From: Undibacterium sp. CCC3.4
GTDB lineage: Bacteria > Pseudomonadota > Gammaproteobacteria > Burkholderiales > Burkholderiaceae_D
Assembly (NCBI RefSeq): GCF_034347425.1
Contig: NZ_CP133779.1
Location: 434,001-498,000, forward strand
DNA length: 64,000 nt
Direction: 5' to 3'
The first letter of the stretch is position 1, and every line of letters starts with the position of its first letter. A program made the position numbers and the translations under genes. Positions 8,536-18,023 of this stretch are shown here, in pieces. The notes under the pieces are model-generated. The model was not told the origin of the DNA. It worked only from the letters and a program-made list of their open reading frames with translations, and ran no database searches.

Positions 8536-9872
8536 GCCGTCACATTTTCTTCGACCAACTCACCGCGCAAAGAGTAATTGTACGATTCGGTAATCCGCGT
8601 GTTAACCAAGCTGCCGACCAGCGATTTCGGGCCGGCGAAGTTGACGACACGATTGTTTTCGGTACGCCCTTGCAGCTCTTGCGGATCTTTCACCGATGGG
8701 CCCTCAACCAAAATTTTCTGCACCGTACCGATCATCGCATTACTGTATTTTTTGGTATTGGCATCGATCACCGCCTGCAATTGTTGCAAGCGCCGTAATT
8801 TCAATTCGGCCGGGGTATCGTCAGCCAGATTAGCCGCCGGCGTACCGGGACGCGGACTGAAAATAAAACTGAAACTGTTATCGAAACCGATGTCTTCAAT
8901 CAGCTTCATCAGTGCGGCAAAGTCTTCATCCGTCTCACCGGGGAAGCCGACGATGAAATCGGACGACACCGAGATATTCGGCCGAACTTGCCGCAAGCGG
9001 CGCAACACCGATTTGTATTCGAGTGCGGTGTAGCCGCGTTTCATGGCGGATAAAATCCGGTCCGAACCGTGCTGGGCTGGCAAATACAAATGATCGACCA
9101 GCTTCGGTACTTTGGCATAGCAATCGATCAGGCGCTGCGTGAATTCCTTAGGATGACTGGTGACAAAGCGTATCCGTTCTATCTGCGGGAATTCGGCGAC
9201 ATATTCGAGCAGTAAGGCAAAATCGGCGATTTCACCGTCTTCCATCACACCGCGGTAGGCATTGACATTCTGCCCCAGCAAAGAAATTTCTTTCACACCT
9301 TGCGCGGCCAAGCCGGCCACTTCCGCCAGCACATCGTCGAAACGACGTGAGACTTCTTCACCGCGCGTGTAGGGCACCACACAGTAGCTGCAATATTTAC
9401 TGCAGCCTTCCATGATAGACACATAAGCGCTGGCGCCATCGACGCGTGCCGGCGGCATGTGATCGAATTTTTCAATCTCAGGAAAACTGATATCGATCTG
9501 CGAACGCCCGGAACTGCGCCGCTCGGCGATCAATTGCGGCAGCCGGTGCAAGGTCTGCGGGCCAAACACCACATCGACATAGGGCGCGCGCTTGATGATC
9601 GCCGCGCCCTCTTGTGAGGCCACACAACCACCGACGCCGATCAGTAAGGCCGGATTTTTACGCTTCAATTCACGCAAACGACCGAGATCGGAAAACACTT
9701 TTTCCGACGCTTTTTCACGCACGCTGCAAGTATTGAGCAGAATGACATCGGCATCTTCCGGCGTATCGGTCTTGATCAAGCCATCGGCCGCGTGCAGCAC
9801 ATCGGCCATTTTGTCAGAGTCATACTCGTTCATCTGACAGCCGAAGGTTTTAATATAGAGTTTTTTTTGCAT
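8532..9872 (-). CDS. miaB: tRNA-2-methylthio-N6-dimethylallyladenosine synthase MiaB
   Basis: MiaB is a radical-SAM enzyme that methylthiolates i6A37 in tRNAs reading codons starting with U. All expected parts are visible in 446 residues: the N-terminal methylthiotransferase domain with cluster ligands C12, C49 and C83, the radical-SAM motif CSKYCSYC (C157, C161, C164), and a C-terminal TRAM domain after about residue 380. It is the first gene of the miaB-phoH-ybeY-channel-corC-lnt operon. Its leader contains the duplicated double-hairpin repeat at 9878-10004. Confidence 0.97.
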   Translation of the reverse strand: MQKKLYIKTFGCQMNEYDSDKMADVLHAADGLIKTDTPEDADVILLNTCSVREKASEKVFSDLGRLRELKRKNPALLIGVGGCVASQEGAAIIKRAPYVDVVFGPQTLHRLPQLIAERRSSGRSQIDISFPEIEKFDHMPPARVDGASAYVSIMEGCSKYCSYCVVPYTRGEEVSRRFDDVLAEVAGLAAQGVKEISLLGQNVNAYRGVMEDGEIADFALLLEYVAEFPQIERIRFVTSHPKEFTQRLIDCYAKVPKLVDHLYLPAQHGSDRILSAMKRGYTALEYKSVLRRLRQVRPNISVSSDFIVGFPGETDEDFAALMKLIEDIGFDNSFSFIFSPRPGTPAANLADDTPAELKLRRLQQLQAVIDANTKKYSNAMIGTVQKILVEGPSVKDPQELQGRTENNRVVNFAGPKSLVGSLVNTRITESYNYSLRGELVEENVTA

Positions 9873-9877
9873 TTTTG

Positions 9878-10004
9878 AGCCTATGCACCCAGAGGGTGCA
9901 TCTGAATAAACGTCCGGCTTAGCCGGACAAATCTTGTCTTAGCCTATGCACCCAGAGGGTGCATCTGAATAAACTGAACGTCCGACCAAGTCGGACAAAT
10001 TCTT
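9878..10004. repeat. Tandem pair of double-hairpin repeats upstream of miaB
   Basis: Two copies of an approximately 60-base unit begin with the same AGCCTATGCACCC at 9878 and 9941. Each unit has hairpin A (TGCACCC-AGA-GGGTGCA, arms 9884-9890/9894-9900 and 9947-9953/9957-9963) and hairpin B (9912-9928 in copy 1, 9980-9996 in copy 2). Hairpin B differs between copies, GTCCGGCT/AGCCGGAC against GTCCGAC/GTCGGAC, with matching changes on both arms. Copy 2 also has four extra bases between the hairpins. The paired changes argue that the structure is under selection. Confidence 0.85.
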
Positions 10005-10016
10005 AATACGACAGCA

Positions 10017-10367
10017 CTATGCCGCCGCTTTGAATTTAGCGATTTCCGCCTGCGTCAATATCCAAATCTGATCGAGGTCACCATAAGGATTCACAGTGTA
10101 GGCGACGACCAGCGCATTGCCACTGATCGTGGCCGGTAACTGTATCAAATTCTGTACGCTGAAAATACGTGAAGCCGGCGACAAACGCCGCGCCACGCCA
10201 TCCATCGTGACAGCAGGATAAGCCGACATATCGAGCACGCCAAGCTTGGCGTTTTGCTTGAATTGCCGTTCATGCGCCACCTGCGCCTGCACAGGAACGG
10301 CGGCAAGCACGAACAACGCGGCGCTGCAAAGGGCGAGGCGACAAACGATCTCAGTCAAGCGGCGCAT
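10017..10367 (-). CDS. Small secreted protein of unknown function
   Basis: The 116-residue product starts with a classical signal peptide: basic MRR, a hydrophobic stretch from about residue 8 to 24, and a likely cleavage site after VQA (residues 26-28). The mature part is about 88 residues without cysteines and with an alternating pattern suggesting beta-strands. Its sequence around NPYGDLDQIWILT looks conserved. I do not recognise a named family. It is co-oriented with miaB and separated from it by the double-hairpin repeat, so it may be the first gene of that transcript or a separate unit. Confidence 0.65.
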   Translation of the reverse strand: MRRLTEIVCRLALCSAALFVLAAVPVQAQVAHERQFKQNAKLGVLDMSAYPAVTMDGVARRLSPASRIFSVQNLIQLPATISGNALVVAYTVNPYGDLDQIWILTQAEIAKFKAAA

Positions 10368-10557
10368 AAAATCTCATCAGGGAAGATAAAAAATCAAGGA
10401 AATCAACTACTTAAGTCTGCTAGTTTACCACATTCAGGCGCGCGCTTGAAGCCAGCACTGGGAAGGCTGGCGACGGCCGGTGCGGCGCAAAATATAGGCG
10501 GCAAACAACGTCAAAGTCAAAATCTGGGATAATGGCAAAAAATTAAATGGAACCCCA

Positions 10558-11079
10558 ATGAACACCCGCTCTCCGCGTGCCCAACAGCCTGGCTTCGATA
10601 CTGCTCACTTCCGCACTGCCCTGTCACAATTCGCCACCGGCGTGACCGTCATCACAACACGCTTAGCCGATGGTAGTTTCCTCGGACTAACGGCCAGCTC
10701 CTTCAATTCCGTCTCGCTCGATCCGCCGCTGGTATTGTGGAGCTTAGGGAATGCGGCCAGCAGTATGCCGGCTTTCAGCGGTAATTCTCATTATGTGATC
10801 AATGTGCTGTCGGCTGATCAAGCTGGTCTGGCAACACAATTTGCCAGCCGCAGCGGTGATCGCTTCGCCGGCGTCGAGTACAGCCTGTCCCGTACCGGAC
10901 TACCGATACTCAAAGGGGCATCGGCCTGGTTTGAGTGCCATAACCGTAGCCGCTACCCGGAAGGTGATCATGTGATCTTCGTCGGTGAAGTCGAACACTG
11001 CGAAGTCGCGCCACAAGCGCCGCTGATCTACCATTCGGGTCAGTTTGTTTTAACTGGATTTCCGCCTGCGCCGAAATGA
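10558..11079 (+). CDS. Flavin reductase family protein
   Basis: The 173-residue protein matches the FMN-binding split-barrel flavin reductase family, which reduces free flavin with NAD(P)H, often for a two-component monooxygenase. Recognisable parts are FATGVTVITT near residue 25, LGLTASSFNSVSLDPPLVLWSL (residues about 41-62, the flavin-phosphate loop), NVLSADQ, and the C-terminal GDHVIFVGEVEHCE segment. No oxygenase partner is adjacent, so its physiological partner is unknown. The start follows an A-rich leader. Confidence 0.88.
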   Translation: MNTRSPRAQQPGFDTAHFRTALSQFATGVTVITTRLADGSFLGLTASSFNSVSLDPPLVLWSLGNAASSMPAFSGNSHYVINVLSADQAGLATQFASRSGDRFAGVEYSLSRTGLPILKGASAWFECHNRSRYPEGDHVIFVGEVEHCEVAPQAPLIYHSGQFVLTGFPPAPK

Positions 11080-11128
11080 CAAATTGGGCGACTGAGTGGA
11101 TGCGCAATTGCCATGACTTGCGGGTAAT

Positions 11129-11186
11129 CTGCCATTTTCAGTTGACGATGAACGCCGCCGGCGTTCCTGCCAAAAGCTCGCAGGAA
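11129..11186 (-). repeat. Interspersed repeat fragment related to the element at 37.9 kb
   Basis: Read on the minus strand this stretch (TTCCTGCGAGCTTTTGGCAG... to ...ACTGAAAATGGCAG) matches the left arm of the palindrome at 37937-37998 with only scattered differences over about 57 bases. It lies in the 230-base gap between the flavin reductase and the SemiSWEET gene. It is a dispersed repeat arm without its mirror copy. Confidence 0.7.
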
Positions 11187-11309
11187 CCACCTTACTGTCG
11201 TTTGGGGTAATGATACCGAACGGAATACGCAAATCGTTCGGAATTTATCCGCGTTTTTTCCCAGCCAAAATTAATTTAACTATTTATCAGCTGCGGTAAA
11301 ATAGTGGCC

Positions 11310-11564
11310 ATGGAATTATCTGATCTCGTCGGCTATGCAGCCGCCAGCCTGACTACGGCTGCCTTCATCCCCCAAGCTTGGTTGACTTGGCGCGCCAAAC
11401 GCGCCGATGGCGTGTCGCTGTCAATGTATGTGATTTTCGTGTTCGGCATCGCGCTCTGGGCCACCTATGGCTTTTTATTGCAAGCCTGGCCTATCATCAT
11501 CGCCAATATCATCACCCTCATACTGGCGATCTTTATTCTGGTCATGAAGGTAGTTTACAAGTAG
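11310..11564 (+). CDS. SemiSWEET family sugar transporter
   Basis: SemiSWEETs are three-helix half-transporters of the MtN3/SWEET family that dimerise in the inner membrane to carry sugars. The 84-residue product has three hydrophobic helices (about 5-24, 36-56, 60-80) and the PQ signature in helix 1 (AAFIPQAWLTW). Length and motif order fit the family. The frame also has a GTG two codons earlier at 11304, but the family normally begins MELSxLIGY, so the ATG at 11310 is chosen. Confidence 0.86.
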   Translation: MELSDLVGYAAASLTTAAFIPQAWLTWRAKRADGVSLSMYVIFVFGIALWATYGFLLQAWPIIIANIITLILAIFILVMKVVYK

Positions 11565-11566
11565 GT

Positions 11567-12601
11567 TCAGACGAGTAATTGCTGCAGCACTCCACGCGTA
11601 TCAAATGCGGCGCGCCGCAAGCGATCGTTCACGCCCTGCCACTCCGGTTCTTGTGGCAGCGTTTCGAGTAAGATCACATCTGCTTGCAAGTGATCGAGTT
11701 CGCGCAAAGCGGCATACAAATCATGCGCACAGGCATCTGCATCACTAGGCAAACAACGCCAAGCGGAGGCCGCCAAGACTGCCGGCAACTGCTGACTGAG
11801 CACGGCGACCTGTTTGCCACGCGCCTGCAGCGCGACAATCAGCGCGGCCAGATCGGCAGCCGCGACTTGAGCCACGGCGCTGCGCGGTGCGTAATGTGCC
11901 TCGAGTGTGCCGGAAGCACGCGGCGCAGCAGCATCGGGACTGGCCGGCAGGCTGCCGATCACCGTAGCCAATTGCGCCGCACTGATTTGACCAGGCCGCA
12001 GCAACACCGGGCCGTGGCTGGCCAGTCGACTCAGATCGAGGATGGTCGATTCGATCCCGATTTCGCTCTGACCACCATCGAGGACACCGGCGATCAAACC
12101 GCCGGGCAATAATTCTTCGGCAAATTCTTCTCTGACGTGGGCCGCCGTAGTCGGGCTGACATGGCCGAACTTATTGGCTGAGGGAGCGGCGATGCCACCC
12201 AAGCCGCCTTTGAATTGCGCCAGCAGCGCCAGCGCCACCGGATGGGCTGGACAACGCACGCCAAGCGTATCCTGACCACCGGAAACGGCCGCCGGAATAT
12301 GTGCGGCGCGCGCTAAAATCATGGTCAGCGGTCCGGGCCAAAAAGCCTGTGCCAGTTGCCATGCCAAGTCAGGAATATTCTGCGCCCAATGCGTGAGCGC
12401 GGCAGTTGACGCGATATGCACAATCACCGGATGATCGGACGGTCTGCCCTTGGCAGCATAAATGCGCGCAACCGCTTGCGGATTTTCCGCATCAGCGCCG
12501 AGGCCGTACACCGTTTCAGTCGGGAACGCGACCAGCGCACCGGCCTCGAGCGCGCGCGCGGCCGCCGCGATGCTGGCAGCGCTGGCGGCGGCTGCGTTCA
12601 T
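11567..12601 (-). CDS. sua5: L-threonylcarbamoyladenylate synthase (Sua5 type)
   Basis: This enzyme makes threonylcarbamoyl-AMP from threonine, bicarbonate and ATP, the first step of the universal t6A37 tRNA modification. Residues about 8-205 form the YrdC-like catalytic domain with FPTETVYGLG and the KGRPSDHPVIVHI motif. Residues about 220-344 are the extra Sua5 domain, so it is the long type rather than short TsaC. The start overlaps the purK stop by four bases, making it the last gene of the pur block. Confidence 0.93.
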   Translation of the reverse strand: MNAAAASAASIAAAARALEAGALVAFPTETVYGLGADAENPQAVARIYAAKGRPSDHPVIVHIASTAALTHWAQNIPDLAWQLAQAFWPGPLTMILARAAHIPAAVSGGQDTLGVRCPAHPVALALLAQFKGGLGGIAAPSANKFGHVSPTTAAHVREEFAEELLPGGLIAGVLDGGQSEIGIESTILDLSRLASHGPVLLRPGQISAAQLATVIGSLPASPDAAAPRASGTLEAHYAPRSAVAQVAAADLAALIVALQARGKQVAVLSQQLPAVLAASAWRCLPSDADACAHDLYAALRELDHLQADVILLETLPQEPEWQGVNDRLRRAAFDTRGVLQQLLV

Positions 12602-13812
12602 GTCGACTCCGGCGCGACCATACCGAGTACGGCACAGGCTGCTACCAGGGCATGCTGGGCTTGTTCCATCGTCGGCGCCACGAAAGTGATGTGACCCATT
12701 TTACGCCCACGGCGCGCTTCGGCTTTCCCATACAGATGCAAATGCGCACCCGGGATGGCCAAGACCTGATCCCAGGCCGGCTGCACCAATTCACCGTCGG
12801 TAGTAAACCACATATCGCCGAGCAGATTGAGCATGGCCGCCGGTGAGTGCTGACGCACATCACCGAGCGGCAGTTGCGCCAGCGCGCGCACCTGTTGTTC
12901 GAACTGACTGCACACGCAAGCATCGATAGTGTAATGACCGCTGTTGTGCGGTCGCGGGGCCATTTCATTGACCACCAAGGCGCCATCTTCGAGTACGAAA
13001 AATTCTATGCACAAGACCCCGACATAGGCCAGTTCGGCGATGATATCGAGTGCCGCTTTTTGCGCCAAGTCGGCGATGGCTGGCGCGACATGCGGGCCAG
13101 GTGCGTAAGTGGTGAACAAGACACCGTCGCGATGGACATTTTCGGCGATCGGATACACCACCGCCTGGCCATCGATACCACGCGCTACCAGCACCGATAC
13201 TTCATATGCCAGTGGCAGCATTTTTTCCAACACACACACTTGACCGTTCATACCAGCTAAGGCTGCGCTCAACTCCTCGCGATTACGCACGCGCACCTGG
13301 CCTTTGCCGTCGTAACCCATGCGCACGGTTTTCAATATACCAGGCAGTAAATCTGCCGGTGCACTGGCGACATCGTCTTGATTTGAAATACCCCAATGCG
13401 GTGCCGGATACACCCCGGTATGCAAGCCACAGCGGGTGAAGAAGTGTTTTTCGGCCAAGCGATCCTGAGCCACCGAAACGCAGGCGGCAGACGGCGCGAC
13501 AAAACCGCTCAAGGCCAATTGTCGGAGGCTGTCGGCCGGCACGTTTTCAAATTCGGTTGTGACGCGCTGGGCCAAACTCGCCAGCAAGGCCAAGCCGGCG
13601 GCATTATCGTACTCGGCTTCAACATGGTGCTGCGCCACTTGCGCCGCTGGGCAGCCGAGTTCCGGCTCCAGCACGGCGACTTGATAACCAAGCGCCTGCG
13701 CGGCATGGGCAAACATACGACCAAGCTGACCGCCGCCCAAAATGCCCAAACAACTTTGGGCGGTATTCGGTAACAGCGCTGTGCGCGCTTGCTCTTGATG
13801 GGCTGGTGTCAT
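12598..13812 (-). CDS. purK: 5-(carboxyamino)imidazole ribonucleotide synthase
   Basis: PurK is an ATP-grasp enzyme that carboxylates AIR to N5-CAIR in purine synthesis, handing it to PurE. The 404-residue protein starts with the GILGGGQLGRMFAHAA nucleotide-fold motif and contains ATP-grasp signatures, including KTVRMGYDGKGQ and the metal-binding FFVLEDGALVVNEMAPRPHNSGH. It lies directly downstream of purE. A hairpin at 13849-13880 separates them. Confidence 0.96.
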   Translation of the reverse strand: MTPAHQEQARTALLPNTAQSCLGILGGGQLGRMFAHAAQALGYQVAVLEPELGCPAAQVAQHHVEAEYDNAAGLALLASLAQRVTTEFENVPADSLRQLALSGFVAPSAACVSVAQDRLAEKHFFTRCGLHTGVYPAPHWGISNQDDVASAPADLLPGILKTVRMGYDGKGQVRVRNREELSAALAGMNGQVCVLEKMLPLAYEVSVLVARGIDGQAVVYPIAENVHRDGVLFTTYAPGPHVAPAIADLAQKAALDIIAELAYVGVLCIEFFVLEDGALVVNEMAPRPHNSGHYTIDACVCSQFEQQVRALAQLPLGDVRQHSPAAMLNLLGDMWFTTDGELVQPAWDQVLAIPGAHLHLYGKAEARRGRKMGHITFVAPTMEQAQHALVAACAVLGMVAPEST

Positions 13813-13848
13813 GATGTAAAACTCACTGTAATGCTAAAGAATAAGGCT

Positions 13849-13880
13849 GCTCAGAGTGCTCGATAGCAAGCGCTCTGAGC
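13849..13880 (-). other. Hairpin between purE and purK
   Basis: An 8-bp perfect inverted repeat (GCTCAGAG at 13849-13856, CTCTGAGC at 13873-13880) lies in the 87-base purE-purK gap. No T-run follows on the minus strand, so it is more likely an mRNA-processing or attenuating structure than a full terminator. Confidence 0.45.
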
Positions 13881-13899
13881 ATAGGGCAAATGGCTGCAC

Positions 13900-14401
13900 T
13901 CAGAGTGGCAAGACCATGTCGCGCGCAAGCTGAGTTTGGCGCTCGCGGAACGCCAATAATTTTTCCGCCAAGGCAGCGTCGCCCACGGCCAGCATCGCCA
14001 CCGCTGCCAGCGCTGCATTGGCGGCACCGGCTTCACCGATGGCAAAGGTGGCGACCGGTATGCCCTTAGGCATCTGCAAAATCGACAGCAGCGAATCTTC
14101 ACCGCGCAAATATTTCGACGGTACCGGCACACCCAATACCGGCACGATGGTTTTCGCCGCGATCATGCCGGGTAAATGCGCCGCCCCGCCGGCCCCGGCG
14201 ATGATGGCACACAGGCCGCGCGCGCGCGCTTTCGGCATAGCGAAACATGTCATCGGGCATACGGTGAGCCGATACCACGCTGGCTTCAAAACCAACGCCG
14301 AATTCTTTGAGCACAGCTACCGCATGCTGCATCACATCCCAATCGGATGAAGAGCCCATCACGATACCGACCACGATTTTATTGGCAGAAGTTGTCATCA
14401 T
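13900..14401 (-). pseudogene. purE: 5-(carboxyamino)imidazole ribonucleotide mutase, frameshifted
   Basis: PurE converts N5-CAIR to CAIR in purine synthesis. The N-terminal third is in one frame (from ATG 14401; VMGSSSDWDVM and [18 protein letters not shown] are present) and the rest is in another frame (from about 14216: [20 protein letters not shown] through the C-terminus). The frames separate exactly at a CG dinucleotide run, 14217-14229. One additional CG pair restores a perfect PurE ([18 protein letters not shown]). It is therefore a 2-base contraction of the run, either a real slippage mutation or a sequencing/assembly error. The start overlaps the purC stop (TGATG). Confidence 0.9.
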
Positions 14402-15297
14402 CAATCCTTGAGGCTTTCGCCGGTCAGACGTTCCAGTGCTTCGCGGTATTTGGCCGCCGTTTTGGCAATCACCTCGGGCGGCAAAGCCGGTGCCGGTGCG
14501 GTTTTGTTCCAGCTGGTGATGGTTTCGAGGTAATCGCGCACGAATTGTTTATCGAACGATGGTGGTGAAATACCGGTGGCATACGAATCGGCTGGCCAAA
14601 AACGTGAAGAATCGGCAGTCAGCACTTCATCCATCAAATACAACACGCCATCGGCATCGAGGCCGAATTCAAACTTGGTATCGGCAATGATGATGCCGCG
14701 GGTGGCCGCATACTCGGCCGCCGCACTGTAGAGCGCGATGCTGATGCTGCGCATTTGGGCGGCGAGTTCGACACCGATGCGGTTTTCCATATCGGCAAAG
14801 CTGATATTTTCATCATGCGCACCCATTTCAGCTTTGGCCGCTGGCGTGAAAATCGGTTCAGGCAATTTGGCGGCCTGCGGCAAGCCGGCAGGCAGCATGA
14901 TGCCGCATACGGCACCAGTTTCTTGGTAATCTTTCCAACCAGAACCGATCAGATAGCCGCGCACCACGGCTTCCACCATAATCGGTTGCAAACGCTTGGC
15001 CACTACCGCACGACCATGTACCAACTCGACTTCATCCGGCGCAACCACGCTCTCCGGCGCGATGCCAGTCAAGTGGTTCGGAATGATATGGCCGAGCTTA
15101 GCAAACCAGAAATTCGCCATCTGATTCAAGACCCGGCCTTTTTCAGGAATCGGTTCAGACATGATGACATCAAAGGCAGACAAACGATCACTGGTAACGA
15201 TGAGCAATTTATCGTCGCCGACAGCGTAGTTGTCGCGCACTTTGCCACGGCCCAGCAATGGCAAGGAATGAAGAGTTGGTTTGGTTTGGGTAGTCAT
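14401..15297 (-). CDS. purC: Phosphoribosylaminoimidazole-succinocarboxamide synthase
   Basis: PurC (SAICAR synthetase) joins CAIR and aspartate using ATP in purine synthesis. The 298-residue product has the family motifs [11 protein letters not shown] (glycine-rich start of the ATP site), [12 protein letters not shown], and the C-terminal [15 protein letters not shown]. The longer open frame to 15348 adds a segment unlike the family, so the ATG at 15297, which begins directly before the conserved part, is preferred. It is followed without a gap by purE. Confidence 0.95.
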   Translation of the reverse strand: MTTQTKPTLHSLPLLGRGKVRDNYAVGDDKLLIVTSDRLSAFDVIMSEPIPEKGRVLNQMANFWFAKLGHIIPNHLTGIAPESVVAPDEVELVHGRAVVAKRLQPIMVEAVVRGYLIGSGWKDYQETGAVCGIMLPAGLPQAAKLPEPIFTPAAKAEMGAHDENISFADMENRIGVELAAQMRSISIALYSAAAEYAATRGIIIADTKFEFGLDADGVLYLMDEVLTADSSRFWPADSYATGISPPSFDKQFVRDYLETITSWNKTAPAPALPPEVIAKTAAKYREALERLTGESLKD

Positions 15298-15353
15298 GGA
15301 GGGGTCTTCAATACTTTTATTACAAAATAACAAAATAGGGATACGCACTGCGC

Positions 15354-15387
15354 ATTACTGCCAGCGGCTTGCGCGGCTGGCAGTAAT
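15354..15387 (-). other. 12-bp inverted repeat between fba and purC
   Basis: ATTACTGCCAGC at 15354-15365 is mirrored by GCTGGCAGTAAT at 15376-15387, a perfect stem of 12 bp just after the fba stop. No T-run follows on the minus strand. It may stabilise the fba mRNA 3' end or be a factor-dependent terminator separating glycolytic from purine genes. Confidence 0.55.
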
Positions 15388-15391
15388 CGGA

Positions 15392-16456
15392 TTACTTGAC
15401 GATTTGCGACAAGGCACCGCTTCTATACTGCGCGGCGATGCTCTCGAGTGACATCGGCTTGATTTTTGCCGCTTGCCCTTCGCAACCGAAGGCCAGATAA
15501 CGCGCTTTAACCACCAGCTTTGCCGCTTCACGCGCCGGCTTGAGGTAATCACGCGGGTCAAACTTGCCCGGATTTTCGATCAGGTAACGACGAATCGCAC
15601 CAGTCATGGCCAAACGAATATCGGTATCGATATTGATCTTGCGTACGCCATGGGCGATGCCGATCACAATTTCTTCTACCGGCACGCCATAAGTTTCTTT
15701 CATGTCGCCGCCGAACTGGCGTATTTCTTCCAGCAATTCTTGCGGTACCGATGAAGAACCATGCATCACCAAATGGGTATTTGGAATACGGGCATGAATT
15801 TCTTTGATACGGTCGATCGCCAGAATATCGCCGGTAGGCTTGCGCGAAAACTTGTACGCGCCATGCGAAGTACCGATGGCGATGGCCAAGGCATCACACT
15901 GAGTACGCATGACGAAATCGGCAGCTTGCTGCACATCGGTGAGCAATTGTTCACGCGTCATTTTGCCATCGGCGCCATGACCATCTTCTTTATCGCCCAT
16001 CATGGTTTCGAGCGAGCCGAGCACACCGAGTTCGGCTTCCACTGTCACCCCAATCGAGTGCGAAAACTTGACTACTTCGCGCGAGACTTCGACGTTGTAT
16101 TCATAGCTGGCGACGCTTTTACCGTCTTCCATCAAGGAACCATCCATCATCACCGAAGTGAAGCCAGATTTGATCGCGGCCATGCAGACTGCCGGCGACT
16201 GGCCGTGATCTTGATGCATCACCACCGGAATATGCGGATAGGCTTCTACCGCCGCTTCGATCAGGTGACGCAAAAAGGCTTCGCCAGCATACTTGCGTGC
16301 ACCAGCCGAAGCTTGCATGATCACCGGCGCGCCGACTTCATTGGCCGCTTCCATGATGGCGGTAACCTGTTCGAGGTTGTTGACGTTAAACGCAGGCAAA
16401 CCATAGCCATTTTCAGCGGCGTGGTCCAACAGTTGACGCATCGATACGAGAGGCAT
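15392..16456 (-). CDS. fba: Class II fructose-bisphosphate aldolase
   Basis: This zinc-dependent aldolase reversibly splits fructose-1,6-bisphosphate into glyceraldehyde-3-phosphate and DHAP in glycolysis and gluconeogenesis. The 354-residue sequence shows the class II signatures: [10 protein letters not shown] (catalytic Asp and zinc His near residue 80), the second zinc ligand region near AELGVLGS, and the phosphate-binding GSSSVPQE and NIDTDIRLA motifs. It resembles the Calvin-cycle-type subgroup common in Burkholderiales. It sits 27 bases after pyk in one transcript. Confidence 0.96.
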   Translation of the reverse strand: MPLVSMRQLLDHAAENGYGLPAFNVNNLEQVTAIMEAANEVGAPVIMQASAGARKYAGEAFLRHLIEAAVEAYPHIPVVMHQDHGQSPAVCMAAIKSGFTSVMMDGSLMEDGKSVASYEYNVEVSREVVKFSHSIGVTVEAELGVLGSLETMMGDKEDGHGADGKMTREQLLTDVQQAADFVMRTQCDALAIAIGTSHGAYKFSRKPTGDILAIDRIKEIHARIPNTHLVMHGSSSVPQELLEEIRQFGGDMKETYGVPVEEIVIGIAHGVRKINIDTDIRLAMTGAIRRYLIENPGKFDPRDYLKPAREAAKLVVKARYLAFGCEGQAAKIKPMSLESIAAQYRSGALSQIVK

Positions 16457-16483
16457 AATAAACTCCAGAAGTACTATTAAAAA

Positions 16484-17917
16484 TCAGTGGTCGCCAATTT
16501 TGACGATTTTCATTGCATTCGTTCCGCCGACCTGGCCCATAGGCTCACCCCAAGTGACGACGATGGTATCGCCATGCACCACGATGCCATTTTCGAGCAA
16601 CACCGTTTCGGCTGCCTTGAGCACTGCTTCGCGATCGCTGGAATACGGCAAATTGAAGGTGCGGACATTCCGGTATAAGGCCGCCTTACGTTGCGTAGCA
16701 ACGCTAGGTGTGAGCGCAAACAGCGGCACATTGATGCTGTGACGGCTCATCCACAAGGCGGTTGAACCCGATTCAGTCAAGGCGACAATCGCTTTCACGC
16801 CGAGATGATGCGCGGTAAACAGCGCACCGTAGGCGATCGACTGATCGATGCGAGTGAAAGTCAGATTCAGGAAATCCGCATCGAGCTTGTATTCTTGGAA
16901 TTTTTCTGCTTCCAGACAGATCGCCGACATCGCTTCGACCGTTTCGATCGGATACTTGCCCGAGGCGGTTTCGGCCGAGGTCATCACGGCATCGGTGCCA
17001 TCGAGTACGGCATTGGCGACATCCGAGACTTCAGCACGGGTCGGCACGGCATTGACGATCATCGATTCCATCATCTGCGTCGCCGTGATGGCGAGCTTGT
17101 TGGAAGCGCGGGCCATTTTGATCATGCGTTTTTGCAGCGCCGGTACGGCCGCATTGCCGACTTCGACCGCCAAATCACCGCGTGCGACCATGATGCCGTC
17201 GGATGCGTCGAGAATTTCTTGCAGCAGCGGAATCGCTTCGGCACGTTCGATTTTGGCGATCATCATCGGCTTATGTCCGTACGGCTCGCCGGCGATATTC
17301 GACAGTTGCCGCGCCATTTCCATGTCGGTAGCATTTTTTGGAAACGATACCGCGACATAATCGGCTTGGAATGACATCGCTGTTTTGATATCTTCCATAT
17401 CTTTGGCAGTCAAAGCCGGCGCAGTCAAGCCGCCGCCTTGGCGATTGATGCCCTTGTTATTCGACAGTTCGCCACCGATTTTAACAATGGTATGAATTTC
17501 ATTGCCGATGATTTTATCCACCACCAAGACGATCAAACCATCATTGAGCAACAACACATCGGCCGGCCGCACATCGCGCGGCAAGGCTTTGTAATCGAGG
17601 CCGACGCGTTCTTGTGTACCGAGCATGCAATCGGCATCGAGGATGAATTTGTCACCGTTTTCAATCTGGATACGATTATTTTCAAATTTACCGATACGAA
17701 TTTTCGGGCCCTGCAAATCGGCCATGATGGCGATCTCGCGACCGCATTCGGCGGCTGCTTGACGAACCATGCTGGCGCGATCGATGTGATCCTGTGCCTT
17801 ACCATGTGAAAAATTCAGCCGTACGACATTCACGCCGGCGCTAATCATGCGTTTAAGTGTAGCAACGTCGTTCGAAGCGGGGCCTATGGTTGCGACTATT
17901 TTGGTGGCACGTAACAT
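16484..17917 (-). CDS. pyk: Pyruvate kinase
   Basis: Pyruvate kinase transfers phosphate from PEP to ADP, the last glycolytic step. The 477-residue protein starts with RATKIVATIGPAS and contains RLNFSHG, the active-site IAKIERAEAI, VARGDLAVE and the ATQMMESMI motif. The C-terminal allosteric domain is present. It lies between pgk and fba, a grouping typical of Burkholderiales. Confidence 0.97.
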   Translation of the reverse strand: MLRATKIVATIGPASNDVATLKRMISAGVNVVRLNFSHGKAQDHIDRASMVRQAAAECGREIAIMADLQGPKIRIGKFENNRIQIENGDKFILDADCMLGTQERVGLDYKALPRDVRPADVLLLNDGLIVLVVDKIIGNEIHTIVKIGGELSNNKGINRQGGGLTAPALTAKDMEDIKTAMSFQADYVAVSFPKNATDMEMARQLSNIAGEPYGHKPMMIAKIERAEAIPLLQEILDASDGIMVARGDLAVEVGNAAVPALQKRMIKMARASNKLAITATQMMESMIVNAVPTRAEVSDVANAVLDGTDAVMTSAETASGKYPIETVEAMSAICLEAEKFQEYKLDADFLNLTFTRIDQSIAYGALFTAHHLGVKAIVALTESGSTALWMSRHSINVPLFALTPSVATQRKAALYRNVRTFNLPYSSDREAVLKAAETVLLENGIVVHGDTIVVTWGEPMGQVGGTNAMKIVKIGDH

Positions 17918-17942
17918 CTGGTCTCCTGAAATTCTCTTAGGC

Positions 17943-17965
17943 TGACGTCATCGGTGATGACGTCA
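17943..17965. other. Perfect 10-bp palindrome in the pgk-pyk spacer
   Basis: TGACGTCATC and GATGACGTCA flank a GGT loop between pgk and pyk, about 26 bases upstream of the pyk start. It could form a stable hairpin in the pyk leader or be a dimeric regulator site. There is no T-run to make it a classical terminator. Confidence 0.6.
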
Positions 17966-18023
17966 AGCGGGACTGCGTGGCGAGCCCGACGCGCACTAGC
18001 CGGCACGACGGGCATGGTGTGAT

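Noticed and set aside
9878..10004. Double hairpins as an ordinary intrinsic terminator
   Set aside because: There is no T-run directly after the stems in either direction and the duplication with paired changes is not typical of terminators.
15761..16480. 239-codon open frame antisense to fba
   Set aside because: It lies inside the aldolase gene, is His- and Arg-rich, and lacks any conserved motif.
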